Shown one piece after another: positions 16,107 through 25,465 of a DNA stretch of 64,000 nt. The first letter of the stretch is position 1; the number at the start of each line of letters is the position of its first letter. This DNA comes from Pseudomonas caricapapayae (lineage in GTDB: Bacteria; Pseudomonadota; Gammaproteobacteria; Pseudomonadales; Pseudomonadaceae), in contig NZ_LJPW01000188.1 of NCBI RefSeq assembly GCF_001400735.1, positions 1-64,000 of the forward strand, given 5' to 3'. The position numbers and the translations under genes are program-made. The notes under the pieces were generated by a model that saw only the letters and a list, made by a program, of their open reading frames with translations, was not told the origin of the DNA and did not search any database.

Positions 16107-16868
16107 ATGAACCTGAGCGCCAAGACGGTACTGATCACTGGCGGTACACGCGGTATAGGCCTTGAACTCGCCCGTCGCTTTTTGGCCATGGGAAACGTGG
16201 TCATCGTTACAGGGCGTGATGAGGCAGGATTACAGGCAGTCCAGCGTGAGTTGCCGGGTGTAAAGGCAATACGCAGTGACGTCGGCCGACCCGAAGACAT
16301 CGTGAGGTTACATGAGCAACTGATGCAGGAGTTTCCGACGCTCGACATTCTGGTGAATAATGCAGGCATCATGCGCAACATCGAACTTTCCGCGCTCCGC
16401 TCGCTTGATGATGTAGCGCTTGAAGTCGACGTTGATCTGAATGGCCCCATTCGAATGGTGCAGCAGTTTCTCCCGCACCTTCTCGGCCGACCCCAGGCAA
16501 TGATCGTCAACATCACTTCAGGGCTAGCGTTCGTCCCCTTTCCTGTGTCCCCGATCTACAGCGCTGCTAAAGCCGGGTTACATGCTTACACCCGCGCATT
16601 GCGTGTGCAACTCAAAAAGACCTCGCTCAAAGTGATCGAAATTGCTCCGCCGAGTACCGATACTGCGTTGTTCAACAACCTGGTGAGCGGGCACGCGTCA
16701 AAAGGCCCGGCACCTATGCCCCTCGCCAAGCTGGCGGATCAGGCGATGGCAGGTATCGCAGCAGGAAAGGCCGAGATTCGCCCAGGCTTGAGCCAGATGC
16801 TGTATTTGCTGAGTCGCATCGCGCCGGAGTTCGGATTACGGCAATTGGCCAAGGCGTCGGGATACTGA
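16107..16868 (+). CDS. Short-chain dehydrogenase/reductase (DltE-like)
   Basis: A 253-aa SDR started at 16107 after GGGGAG. Cofactor loop TGGTRGIGLELARRF, NNAG at about 90, catalytic Ser in VNITSGLAFVP and YSAAK (Y-x-x-x-K). The C-terminal half with HASKGPAPMPLAKLADQ is typical of the DltE/YciK-like group. It likely reduces a carbonyl with NAD(P)H. It follows the MDR gene by about 160 bases on the same strand. Confidence 0.92.
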   Translation: MNLSAKTVLITGGTRGIGLELARRFLAMGNVVIVTGRDEAGLQAVQRELPGVKAIRSDVGRPEDIVRLHEQLMQEFPTLDILVNNAGIMRNIELSALRSLDDVALEVDVDLNGPIRMVQQFLPHLLGRPQAMIVNITSGLAFVPFPVSPIYSAAKAGLHAYTRALRVQLKKTSLKVIEIAPPSTDTALFNNLVSGHASKGPAPMPLAKLADQAMAGIAAGKAEIRPGLSQMLYLLSRIAPEFGLRQLAKASGY

Positions 16869-16972
16869 GCGCCAGGATTGGGCGGTACTGAAAAACGGGT
16901 CGATGAAAAGGCCCAGCTGTTTTGTTCATGGCATTCAGGGCAGGGCGAAGATTGCGAGGGCGGTTGCTCGTA

Positions 16973-17677
16973 TCAGCAGGTCTCGCCCCGGACGTTGCAA
17001 GGCAAAATCTCCAGTGCACGCCACTCCTTGATAAGTTGGCGGCGGTTGCCCGTGTAGCGTTCAGCCAGAACTTGCGCCTGCGCGATGTCATCCATGTCGA
17101 TCACCCGGTATCGGCTGTCGCCCTCACACCAGGCCGCCAGATGTCGCCTGGACTCGATGAAGCCGAGCATGATCGGCCAGATGATCTGCGGGTCCTTGGG
17201 CGCATGCTCTATCGAAAGCGTGATGCTCAGCTTGTGCTGGTCGCGAAGCGCGCGGCGAATTTCGCTCAGGTCGATGGTCGTTGCAGCGCTGAGCGGTTTG
17301 CTGATGTAGAACGTTTCGTCTTCCAGTGTCGGACGCATCTCCACAGGCAAAACGGCGCTGATTTTGGCCAGGGCATTTTTTACGGCGAAGGCGAACTTAT
17401 CGTCCGTCTGGCGACTGACCCACTGCGCGCCGATCATCAGCGCCTGCACTTCCTCTTCCGTGAACGACAATGGGGGCAACAGAAAACCGGGCTTGAGGAT
17501 ATACCCCAGACCCGGCTCGCCGTCGATATCGGCACCCATGCCTTGCAGGGTCGCAACATCGCGGCGGATGGTGCGCAGTGAAACGCCCAGTTCCTGCGCA
17601 AGAGACGCGCCCGATACCGTCCTGCGATGTCGTCGGAGCGCTTGCATCAACTCAAACAAACGATGACTTCTGGCCAT
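16973..17677 (-). CDS. HTH-WYL transcriptional regulator (YafY type)
   Basis: A 234-aa regulator: a DeoR-like winged HTH at about 1-60 (ASLAQELGVSLRTIRRDVAT), then a WYL domain at about 135-205, here degenerate (RHLAAWCEGDSRYRVIDMDD). WYL domains bind nucleic-acid or small ligands. It starts two bases after the stop of the MDR gene at 17680, so the two form one transcript. It probably regulates that reductase. Confidence 0.92.
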   Translation of the reverse strand: MARSHRLFELMQALRRHRRTVSGASLAQELGVSLRTIRRDVATLQGMGADIDGEPGLGYILKPGFLLPPLSFTEEEVQALMIGAQWVSRQTDDKFAFAVKNALAKISAVLPVEMRPTLEDETFYISKPLSAATTIDLSEIRRALRDQHKLSITLSIEHAPKDPQIIWPIMLGFIESRRHLAAWCEGDSRYRVIDMDDIAQAQVLAERYTGNRRQLIKEWRALEILPCNVRGETC

Positions 17678-17679
17678 GC

Positions 17680-18612
17680 CTACTCCATCGCGATAACACC
17701 TTTGCCACCGAGCTTGCGACCTTTCTCAAGTTCGTGGATCAGTTTGATTGCGCTGCTCAAGGGAACGACTTCACCCACCGGGATCTTGAAGGTGCCCCTG
17801 CTGGCAGCTTCGGCCAGCTTATCCAGAATCTCGACGCGTGGCGAACCTATGATGGGCTTGAGCCTGCGATCGAAGAGGGCGCGTATGAACTTGCCGGGGC
17901 CAGGGTTCAGGTCCAGAAACACCCCGCCCGGTTTTAACATTTCAACGCCTTCCGATACCGTCAGCGTTGCGGCGGTGTCGTACACCACGTCGAAACGTGC
18001 GGGAATAGCCGATACGTGGGTGGTTCTATAGTCGTAGACATTCTGTACACCCAGCGCCTTTGCCCGCTCGAAATCCCTGGCACTGCAGCTGCCGGAGACC
18101 GTAGCACCGAGGTAAAGCGCGATCTGCACCGCCGCTTCACCGACCGCTCCCGAGCAGCCGTTGATGAACACATGCTGGCCTGCCTGCAGCTTCGCTTTGT
18201 CGATCAGCCCATTCCAGGCGGTGATGCCCGGCGTGCCGATGCAGGCTGCATCTTCGAAAGAAAGCGACGCGGGTTTTTTGGCCAGAAACGTTTCTCTGGT
18301 CACGACAGCCTGACCAAATGCGCCGCTTTCCTTGAAACGTGCAAGCCCCAGCACCGCGTCGCCTACCTTGAGCCGAGTGACGTCCGCGCCGACCGCGGTG
18401 ACAGCGCCCGAAAAGTCCATGCCCATTGCCCGGGGGAACGCTTTGCCGGTGACGATCTTCATCATCCCGTTACGCAGTTTCCAGTCGATCGGGTTAATAG
18501 CGGCAAACCGGACCTGCACAGCCACCTCGCCTTTTCCGGGCGCGGACAACTCGAAATCCTCAAGCCGCATCAGCTCCGGGCCGCCGTATTTGCTGTATTG
18601 AATGCGCTTCAT
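17680..18612 (-). CDS. NAD(P)-dependent MDR alcohol dehydrogenase/reductase
   Basis: A 310-aa zinc-free MDR protein: YSKYGGPELMRLEDFELS, FAAINPIDWKLRNGMMK, the Rossmann loop QHVFINGCSGAVGEAAVQIA and the MDMSG-type GMDFSGAVTAVG. It resembles the inner-envelope/reticulon-4-interacting-protein-like reductases. It is followed directly by the WYL regulator. With the plus-strand MDR and SDR it makes a convergent redox cluster, perhaps for reactive carbonyls or plant phenolics (inference). Confidence 0.92.
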   Translation of the reverse strand: MKRIQYSKYGGPELMRLEDFELSAPGKGEVAVQVRFAAINPIDWKLRNGMMKIVTGKAFPRAMGMDFSGAVTAVGADVTRLKVGDAVLGLARFKESGAFGQAVVTRETFLAKKPASLSFEDAACIGTPGITAWNGLIDKAKLQAGQHVFINGCSGAVGEAAVQIALYLGATVSGSCSARDFERAKALGVQNVYDYRTTHVSAIPARFDVVYDTAATLTVSEGVEMLKPGGVFLDLNPGPGKFIRALFDRRLKPIIGSPRVEILDKLAEAASRGTFKIPVGEVVPLSSAIKLIHELEKGRKLGGKGVIAME

Positions 18613-18658
18613 CAGTCATTTTCTCCGTTGAGTGTGAAGATCACAGTACACAGAGACA

Positions 18659-18676
18659 GGGACAGTTTTTGTCACC
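18659..18676 (-). repeat. Right arm of the 18-bp inverted repeat around the redox cassette
   Basis: GGGACAGTTTTTGTCACC, the inverted partner of 14490-14508. It lies just upstream of the MDR gene start (18612), inside the probable promoter region, so a regulatory palindrome is an alternative reading. Confidence 0.6.
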
Positions 18677-18699
18677 ATGATTAGTCGGAGCAGCCCGCA

Positions 18700-19113
18700 T
18701 CACCCTGCCATTCGCCGCCCTCGCAACGCGCTCAAGCATTCACGTCCTGCATCCCCGGCCGTTTGCAGCACCGTCTGGCTGCTGTCGTCGTTGATCCAGG
18801 TCAGCAGCCGGACCTGACCCCTCGCCTGGCTGCCGCCGTGCATGCGACTCAGGGTTTCGCGTTGCTTGAGCATGGTCTTCATGCGCGTTGCCAGCATGAA
18901 AATGTCGTCGATGAAGCCGTCTTCGACATTGTCGTGATGCTCGATGCCCAGACCTGTTGCGTCGTGGTCGATGCGCAGGTGGTAGTGCATCGCCCCGGTT
19001 GTGTCTTCGCTGCCGAATAACGCGATAACGAAACCTTTGCCCAGCAGCGAGCGCAATGCCTGCTGGATGATTTCCTGCACATCGGGGGTAATTTGTCTGA
19101 CTTCGCGGCTCAT
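18700..19113 (-). CDS. Conserved-looking cytoplasmic protein of unknown function
   Basis: A 137-aa protein with AGGAG eight bases before the ATG, a strong start. It begins MSREVRQITPDVQEIIQQAL and continues LRSLLGKGFVIALFGSEDTT; HYHLRIDHDATGLGIEHHD is the most distinctive block. No signal peptide or membrane span. It lies just upstream of, and on the same strand as, no close partner: the BamA-like gene (19227-21599) ends 114 bases before its start. No family recognised. Confidence 0.7.
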   Translation of the reverse strand: MSREVRQITPDVQEIIQQALRSLLGKGFVIALFGSEDTTGAMHYHLRIDHDATGLGIEHHDNVEDGFIDDIFMLATRMKTMLKQRETLSRMHGGSQARGQVRLLTWINDDSSQTVLQTAGDAGRECLSALRGRRMAG

Positions 19114-19226
19114 GGGGCGGCTCCTGACCAGGTGGGTGATACCAGGCAGTATTCAATGCCCGGACGTAAAGCGCGGTCCGGGCCGGGTAATGCTGGGTAA
19201 AGGTTCACGCTGTAAAAGGCCAGGTT

Positions 19227-21599
19227 TCAAAAAGTCTGGCCCAGCGAGAACTGGAACACTTGGGTCTCGGCGTCTTCGGGTTTCTTGATCGGTACGGCGA
19301 GGTCGAAGCTCAATGGGCCGAGCGGCGAGTACCAGGTCACGCCGACGCCGACCGAGCTGGCCATCTGGTCGATATTGATGTTGCCGCAGTTCTGCGTGGT
19401 GCTCAGGTAGCACTTGTCGGCGTAGACGGTGCCGAAGTCCCAGAACAGCGAGGTGCGCAGGGATTTCTGGTCTTTGACGAAGGGCATCGGGAACAGGTAT
19501 TCCATGCCGCCGGTGATCAGGACGTTGCCGCCCAGTGCTTCCGTGTCGCGGTCCGAGTAATAAATCTGACCCTGGCTGGCGTAGGCCCCGGTGGCCGGGG
19601 TATTGCGCGGTCCCAGAGTGCCGTCCTTGAAGCCGCGGACCGTGGCCTGGCCGCCCGCCGTATAGTTTTCATAGAACGGCAGGCCGTCGGTATCGCCATA
19701 ACCGTTGCCGTAGCCGAGTTTGGTGTGCAGGCGTAACGAGGTTGCGTCGCTGAGTGGCACGAACGTCTGGCCGTTGTAGTCGAGCTTGTAAAACTGCAGG
19801 TCACTGCCCGGCACGGTGCTGGTCAGGGTCAGGCTTTGTGAATGGCCGCGCGTGGCCAGCACGCCTTTGTTGAGGGTCGATTCCGACCAGCCGACGCTGG
19901 CTTTCAGGTTGGTGAATGACGAGCCCTCACGCTCGATGAAGTCGTAAATCTCGTCGGCGCTGTAGCTGCCGGGGTCGAGGGTGTCGTGCTGGATCGACAG
20001 ACCGTAGGTCAGGCGCGATGTTTCGCTGATCGGATAACCGAGGTTGACCCCCGCGCCCACGCTGTCGAGCGAGTAATAGGAGACCTCGTCGTCATCGTCG
20101 TAATACTTGCTGTAGTCGGTTGTGTTGTAGAAAACGTTGTAGCCCAGGCTCACACCGTCCGGTGTGAAGTACGGGTTGGTGAAGGCGAAGTTGTACTTGG
20201 TCTGGTACTCGGAGCGGGTCATGCCGAGGCTGGCGAAGTTACCGGTGCCGAGGATGTTGTTCTGCGAGATGGACCCCCCCAGTATCAATCCTGCGCTCTG
20301 CGAGAAGCCCACGCTGGCGGTGATGTTGCCCGAGGCTTGCTCTTCGACCGCGTAGTTGATGTCCACCTGGTCGTCGGTTCCTGGGACCGCCGGTGTTTCG
20401 ACGTTCACCTCCTTGAAAAAGCCCAGACGCTCCAGGCGCACTTTCGACTGGTCGATCAGGTAAGTCGACGCCCAGCCGCCCTCCATTTGGCGCATTTCGC
20501 GGCGTAGCACTTCATCGGCGGTCTTGGTATTGCCGCGAAAGTTGATGCGATTGGCATAAGCACGTTTGCCCGGATCGACCACGAAGCTGATGTCTACCGT
20601 GTGATCGGCCTCATTGGCTTTCGGCACGCCGTTGACGTTGGCGAAGGTGTAACCGTCATTGCCCAGGCGGCGTGTGATCAGGTTGGTGGTATCGGTCATG
20701 ACCTTGCGCGAAAACACCTGTCCCGGTTTGACCAGAATCAGTTGCTCAAGCTGATCCTGCGGCACCTTCAGGTCGCCGCCGAGTTTGACGCTGGCCACCG
20801 TATACCGGTCGCCCTCGGTGATATTCACGGTAATGAACACACTCTTCTTGTCGGGCGTCAGCGACACCTGGGTCGAGTTTATGTCCATGTTGATGTAGCC
20901 ACGATCCAGGTACCAGGAACGCAGGCGCTCCAGGTCGCCGGACAGCTTTTCGCGAGCGTACTTGTCATCGTTCTTGAAAAATGACAGCCAGTTGCTGGTT
21001 TTCAGTTGAAACTGGTCGGCGAGCTGTTCATCGGGGAACACCGTGTTGCCGACCACATTGATGTGCTGGATCGACGCCACCGTCCCCTCGTCGATAGTTA
21101 TTTTCAGGGCGATGCGGTTACGTGGCGCAGGCAGCGCCTGAGCATCGACCGAGGCGCTGTAACGGCCTTGGGAGACGTATTGGCGTTGTAGCTCATTGCG
21201 CACGCCCTCAAGGGTGGCGCGCTGGAAAATCTCGCCCTCGCTGAGCCCCGACTGCTTCAGGCCCTTCATCAGGTCGTCGGTGCTGATTGCCTTGTTGCCG
21301 ACAATCTCGATGCTGGCGATGGAGGGGCGTTCGACGACATTGATTACCAGCACATTGCCGTCGCGCGCAACGTCAATGTCCTGAAAAAAGCCGGTCTTGA
21401 ACAATGAGCGCGCAGCGTCGGCCAGACGCTGTTCATCGGCCTTATCACCGACATTGAGCGGCAGTGCAGCGAAGACGCTGCCGGCTGACACGCGTTGCAG
21501 GCCGTTGACGCGGATGTCCGAGATGGAAAAAGTGTCGGCGTGCACCAGCGGGACGCTGAATAACAGGCAGAGCGATAGAAGCAGACGCGAATAAATCAT
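19227..21599 (-). CDS. Second BamA-type outer-membrane assembly protein (Omp85 family)
   Basis: A 790-aa Omp85 protein: signal peptide (IYSRLLLSLCLLFSVPLVHA), five POTRA domains at about 24-421 (first SISDIRVNGLQRVSAGSV) and a 16-strand barrel to a C-terminal Phe (FSLGQTF). The loop-6 motif VRGF is present (ATVRGFKDGTLGPR). Length equals that of BamA. The usual bamA neighbours (rseP, skp, lpxD) are absent, so this is probably a paralogue, not the essential copy. It is divergent from a Cpx-like two-component system, which suggests envelope-stress control. A specialised client set, such as certain barrels, is possible. Confidence 0.9.
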   Translation of the reverse strand: MIYSRLLLSLCLLFSVPLVHADTFSISDIRVNGLQRVSAGSVFAALPLNVGDKADEQRLADAARSLFKTGFFQDIDVARDGNVLVINVVERPSIASIEIVGNKAISTDDLMKGLKQSGLSEGEIFQRATLEGVRNELQRQYVSQGRYSASVDAQALPAPRNRIALKITIDEGTVASIQHINVVGNTVFPDEQLADQFQLKTSNWLSFFKNDDKYAREKLSGDLERLRSWYLDRGYINMDINSTQVSLTPDKKSVFITVNITEGDRYTVASVKLGGDLKVPQDQLEQLILVKPGQVFSRKVMTDTTNLITRRLGNDGYTFANVNGVPKANEADHTVDISFVVDPGKRAYANRINFRGNTKTADEVLRREMRQMEGGWASTYLIDQSKVRLERLGFFKEVNVETPAVPGTDDQVDINYAVEEQASGNITASVGFSQSAGLILGGSISQNNILGTGNFASLGMTRSEYQTKYNFAFTNPYFTPDGVSLGYNVFYNTTDYSKYYDDDDEVSYYSLDSVGAGVNLGYPISETSRLTYGLSIQHDTLDPGSYSADEIYDFIEREGSSFTNLKASVGWSESTLNKGVLATRGHSQSLTLTSTVPGSDLQFYKLDYNGQTFVPLSDATSLRLHTKLGYGNGYGDTDGLPFYENYTAGGQATVRGFKDGTLGPRNTPATGAYASQGQIYYSDRDTEALGGNVLITGGMEYLFPMPFVKDQKSLRTSLFWDFGTVYADKCYLSTTQNCGNINIDQMASSVGVGVTWYSPLGPLSFDLAVPIKKPEDAETQVFQFSLGQTF

Positions 21600-21729
21600 C
21601 AAACCCTTTCCAGAAAAGCTGCGAACTCAGGCGCTTGAACGCTGCCGGTGAGACGCCAGAAAGGGCCCCGGCGGGCGCTGTTGGCTGCGCAGCATAGGGG
21701 GCGGGCAGGTTGGGGACGGTTAACGCAGT

Positions 21730-21744
21730 GTAAGGTTAGGTAAA
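21730..21744 (+). promoter_or_regulatory. CpxR-box-like direct repeat
   Basis: GTAAG, five bases, GTAAA: one mismatch from the CpxR consensus GTAAA-N5-GTAAA. It lies 70 bases before the response regulator gene and about 130 before the divergent BamA paralogue, so it could serve both. The regulator next to it is of CpxR type. Confidence 0.5.
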
Positions 21745-21813
21745 GATCATCCAGCCTGGCTGACACGCCGTGGCAGCGCCGGGATAATCGGCAACTACTA
21801 ATAAGGGCCTGCC

Positions 21814-22503
21814 ATGACGTGCGTATTGCTTGTCGACGATGATCGGGAACTGACAGAAATGCTCAGTCAGTACCTGACCCGTGAACACTTCACGGTGACC
21901 TGCACCAACAGTGCTGAAGAAGGGGAAATCGAGGCGTTGTCGGGTCGTCACGACATTGTTGTGCTCGACATCATGATGCCGCGCATGTCCGGGATCGAAG
22001 TGCTCCGGCGTATCCGCGCGCAAAGCCAGGTACCGGTGATTCTGCTGACGGCCCGTGGCGACAACATCGACCGTATTTCCGGTCTGGAACTGGGGGCTGA
22101 CGATTACGTGCCCAAGCCCAGCTCACCGGGCGAACTGGTGGCGCGTCTGCGGGCGATCATGCGCAGGGTACGGGCGGTACCAATGGTCTAGACGGGAAGG
22201 GATGTGGTACAGGCCGGTGAACTGACGCTCTGGCCGGGCAAACGCGAAGCACACTGGCAGGGCGTCACGCTTGAACTGACTGGCAACGAGTTCTGCCTGC
22301 TCGAAGAGCTGGCGCGTCACGCCGGGCAACTGGTCAGCAAGCAGAACCTGTCGATGAACGCACTGGGCCGGCCGCTGGCGCGCTATGACCGCAGCATCGA
22401 CGTGCACATCAGCAGCATTCGTCACAAACTGGGGCCGCGCAACGATAGCCGGAGCTGGATACAGAGCGTACGCAATCTGGGCTATATGTTGATTACGCCA
22501 TGA
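21814..22503 (+). pseudogene. CpxR-like response regulator split by one in-frame TAG
   Basis: An OmpR-family regulator of 229 codons. Receiver domain 1-117: acidic pocket Asp8-10, phospho-acceptor Asp52 (VVLDIMMPRMSG), Thr79, Lys101 (DDYVPKPSS). Winged HTH in the second half: LELTGNEFCLLEELARHAG, DVHISSIRHKLG. A TAG at 22189-22191 falls in the linker, with the same frame on both sides. Directly after it GGAAGG lies three bases before a GTG at 22204, so the DNA-binding half might be made alone. Its stop overlaps the kinase start (ATGA). Either an inactivating mutation, a sequencing error, or a true two-piece regulator. Confidence 0.85.
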
Positions 22504-23750
22504 GACCGAGCCGGTTGTTCTGGAAACTGTTTCTGGCGTTCTGGCTGGCAACCAGCATGACGTTCATGGTCGGTGCCGGTTTGTTCATGCTGTCGCGTTC
22601 AGGGCCGGGCGATCCTTCGTTCAGCACTGTGTTCGACAACGAAGTACGCATTCTTCAACAGTCCGGCATTGCCGCAGGGCAGGCGTTGCTCGATGCCTGG
22701 CAGCCTGACGCGCAAGGTCGGGTCGGGCTGTACGACAGCCGCGGCCTGCTGTTGGCGGGCAAGCCGGTAGAGGATCCAGTTTTCGAACTGGCCGTGCACA
22801 CCCGCGAGGGCGCGGTCGTACACATCAGGTCCACCCAGCGCCCCAACCATGAAGACCGGCCCTCGCATTTCAATCCGCTGATCACCGGCACGTTCATGAG
22901 CGCACTGTTCAGTTGGTTCCTCAGCAGCTATCTGGTGGCACCGCTGATCAAATTGCGTGAGGCAATGGGCAAGGTTGCCAGAGGCCGTTTCGATACGCGG
23001 GTGAAACCCGATATGGGGCGGCGACGCGATGAAATCGTCGATCTGGCTGAAGATTGCGACCGGATGGCCAATCAGCTCAAGGTCATGGCCGATTCCCAGC
23101 AGCAACTGCTGCACGACATTTCCCATGAGTTGCGCTCACCGCTGACCCGCATGAGTGCCGCTATCGGTCTGCTGCGCCAGGAGCCGACTCAACTGGACAT
23201 GCTCGAGCGGGTCGAGCGCGAGTCGGAGCGCATGGATGCACTGATCGAAGAGCTGCTGACCCTCGCGCGCATGCAGCGTGATGTCGGAAGCCTGGAGCGA
23301 GAAACGGTGGACGTCATCAGCCTGCTGGCGGCCATCGTCGAGGATGCCGAGTTCGAGGCTGGCCTGAAACAGTGTCGGGTCAGGCTGCAGGCCCCCGGAC
23401 CTTTTGTGGCGCAGGTCGACAGCGAGCTGCTTTACCGGGCCTTCGAAAACGTGATTCGCAATGCGGTTCGCCACACCACGGTTGGCACTGACGTGCTGGT
23501 GATCGCCAACGTTCAGGCATATCCACCGGGCTTGACGGTCAATGTCATCGATCAGGGGCCGGGCGTGGATGAACAGTGCCTGCAACGTATCTTTCAGCCT
23601 TTCGAACGTGGCCCGGACAATGCTGCGCAAGGTTTCGGCCTGGGCCTGGCCATCGCGCTTCGTGCCGTTGAAATGCATGGTGGCCAGATCGCCGCGCGCA
23701 ATCGCCCGGGCGGTGGGCTGGCAGTGGATATCGTACTGCCGGTGAGCTGA
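22500..23750 (+). CDS. CpxA-like sensor histidine kinase
   Basis: A 416-aa inner-membrane kinase: first span at about 8-32, a ~95-residue periplasmic sensor, second span at about 128-150, HAMP, then HisKA with His209 (LLHDISHELRSPLTRM) and an HATPase domain (N box ENVIRNAVRHT, DQGPGV, GFGLGLAIA). Its ATG overlaps the regulator stop by four bases. The pair faces a BamA paralogue, which fits sensing of the outer-membrane state. The regulator gene carries a stop codon, so signal output may be altered. Confidence 0.93.
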   Translation: MRPSRLFWKLFLAFWLATSMTFMVGAGLFMLSRSGPGDPSFSTVFDNEVRILQQSGIAAGQALLDAWQPDAQGRVGLYDSRGLLLAGKPVEDPVFELAVHTREGAVVHIRSTQRPNHEDRPSHFNPLITGTFMSALFSWFLSSYLVAPLIKLREAMGKVARGRFDTRVKPDMGRRRDEIVDLAEDCDRMANQLKVMADSQQQLLHDISHELRSPLTRMSAAIGLLRQEPTQLDMLERVERESERMDALIEELLTLARMQRDVGSLERETVDVISLLAAIVEDAEFEAGLKQCRVRLQAPGPFVAQVDSELLYRAFENVIRNAVRHTTVGTDVLVIANVQAYPPGLTVNVIDQGPGVDEQCLQRIFQPFERGPDNAAQGFGLGLAIALRAVEMHGGQIAARNRPGGGLAVDIVLPVS

Positions 23751-23918
23751 GACGTAAGTGTTGTTCATCGTCAGCGGTTCAATTGTGCGGCTTCTGGAGG
23801 TGTCGTACGGGCTGATCCATAAACAAAATCGACCTTTGGTAGTAAAGAAACTCGGCCCCGGCGCTCGAAACCGTTACGCTATGCAGCTGTATTTTTGTTT
23901 TTCGTCGAGGTAGCACCC

Positions 23919-25256
23919 GTGTTTTCCGAATTCGCCCTGCACGAACGCCTGCTTAAAGCTGTGGCCGAGCTTAAATTTGTCGAGCCTACGCCTGTGCAGG
24001 CGGCCGCCATTCCGCTTGCACTGCAAGGGCGCGACCTGCGGGTGACTGCGCAAACCGGTAGCGGCAAGACCGCCGCGTTTGTGCTGCCGATCCTCAACCG
24101 CCTGATCGGCCCGGCCAAGGTTCGTGTCGACATCCGCGCCGTGATCCTGTTGCCAACGCGCGAGCTGGCTCAGCAGACCCTGAAGGAAGTCGAGCGCTTC
24201 TCGCAGTTCACCTTCGTCAAGGCCGGCCTGATCACCGGTGGTGAGGACTTCAAGGTACAGGCGGCCATGCTGCGCAAGGTTCCGGACATTCTGATCGGCA
24301 CACCGGGTCGTCTGCTGGAGCAGTTGAACGCGGGCAACCTCGACCTCAAGCATGTTGAAGTGCTGGTGCTCGACGAAGCCGACCGTATGCTGGACATGGG
24401 TTTCTCCGAAGACGTCGAGCGCCTGGCGGGTGAATGTGCCGGCCGCGAGCAGACCATGCTGTTCTCCGCAACCACCGGCGGTGCCGGCCTGCGCGAAATG
24501 ATCGGCAAGGTGCTCAAGGACCCGCAGCATCTGCAGGTGAACAGTGTCAGCGAACTGGCTTCCGGCACACGCCACCAGATCATCACCGCTGATCACAACG
24601 TGCACAAGGAACAGGTTCTGAACTGGCTGCTGGCCAACGAGACTTACCAGAAGGCCATTATCTTCACCAATACCAAGGCGATGGCCGACCGTTTGTACGG
24701 CCGTCTGGTGGCCTTGGAGTACAAGGCATTCGTGCTGCATGGCGACAAGGACCAGAAAGACCGCAAGGCGGCCATTGACCGTCTGAAGCAAGGCGGCGCC
24801 AAGATCATGGTCGCGACCGATGTAGCGGCCCGTGGCCTTGATGTCGAAGGCCTGGACATGGTGATCAACTTCGACATGCCACGCAGCGGTGACGACTACG
24901 TCCACCGCGTTGGTCGTACCGGCCGTGCGGGCAGCGACGGTCTGGCAATCTCGCTGATCTGTCATGGCGACTGGAACCTGATGTCGAGCGTCGAACGCTA
25001 CCTCAAGCAGAGCTTCGAGCGTCGTGTCATTAAAGAGGTCAAAGGCACTTACGGCGGGCCGAAGAAGGTCAAGGCTTCCGGCAAGGCGGTAGGTGTGAAG
25101 AAGAAAAAGACCGACGCCAAGGGCGACAAGAAGAAGGCAGCGGCCAAAGGGCCGACCAAGCGCAAGACGGTCAACCGTCCCAAGTCCGATCTGGTGAGCC
25201 AGGATGGCATGGCACCGCTGAAAAAACGCAGCACCCCGGCCCCGGCCGCGGAGTAA
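23919..25256 (+). CDS. DEAD-box ATP-dependent RNA helicase
   Basis: A 445-aa helicase with a GTG start at 23919 after GAGG. All motifs are present: Q motif EPTPVQ, Walker A AQTGSGKT, PTRELA, TPGR, DEAD (LVLDEADRMLDMGF), SAT, ARGLD and HRVGRTGR. After residue ~375 comes a Lys/Ala-rich basic tail (KKKKTDAKGDKKKAAAKG) that should bind RNA, as in RhlE/SrmB-type proteins. It unwinds RNA duplexes in ribosome assembly or mRNA decay, often at low temperature. A terminator follows at once. Confidence 0.95.
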   Translation: MFSEFALHERLLKAVAELKFVEPTPVQAAAIPLALQGRDLRVTAQTGSGKTAAFVLPILNRLIGPAKVRVDIRAVILLPTRELAQQTLKEVERFSQFTFVKAGLITGGEDFKVQAAMLRKVPDILIGTPGRLLEQLNAGNLDLKHVEVLVLDEADRMLDMGFSEDVERLAGECAGREQTMLFSATTGGAGLREMIGKVLKDPQHLQVNSVSELASGTRHQIITADHNVHKEQVLNWLLANETYQKAIIFTNTKAMADRLYGRLVALEYKAFVLHGDKDQKDRKAAIDRLKQGGAKIMVATDVAARGLDVEGLDMVINFDMPRSGDDYVHRVGRTGRAGSDGLAISLICHGDWNLMSSVERYLKQSFERRVIKEVKGTYGGPKKVKASGKAVGVKKKKTDAKGDKKKAAAKGPTKRKTVNRPKSDLVSQDGMAPLKKRSTPAPAAE

Positions 25257-25264
25257 CTGACTTG

Positions 25265-25290
25265 ATCGCTCCCGCGCAGGCGGGAGCGAT
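25265..25290 (+). terminator. Intrinsic terminator after the helicase
   Basis: ATCGCTCCCGC, loop GCAG-like, GCGGGAGCGAT: an 11-bp stem nine bases past the stop at 25256. The T-tract is short (GATCTTCT), so efficiency may be moderate. Confidence 0.75.
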
Positions 25291-25465
25291 GATCTTCTAC
25301 AGCAGGCTTTTTAGTACAGCCTGGCTTTGTGCAGGCAACGCCTGTTCACGCCGTCCGGCAACTCCGGTGAACCGCCACAAACCCCGCAGGTCACAAACTC
25401 TGAGTCGCATGCCTGTGGCTGGAAGTCATGGGTGATCATTCCATGCTGGACGGAGGTTTAGAAAA

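Noticed and set aside
23874..24965. 363-codon frame antisense to the DEAD-box helicase
   Set aside because: A mirror effect of GC-rich codon use; the sense strand has all helicase motifs.
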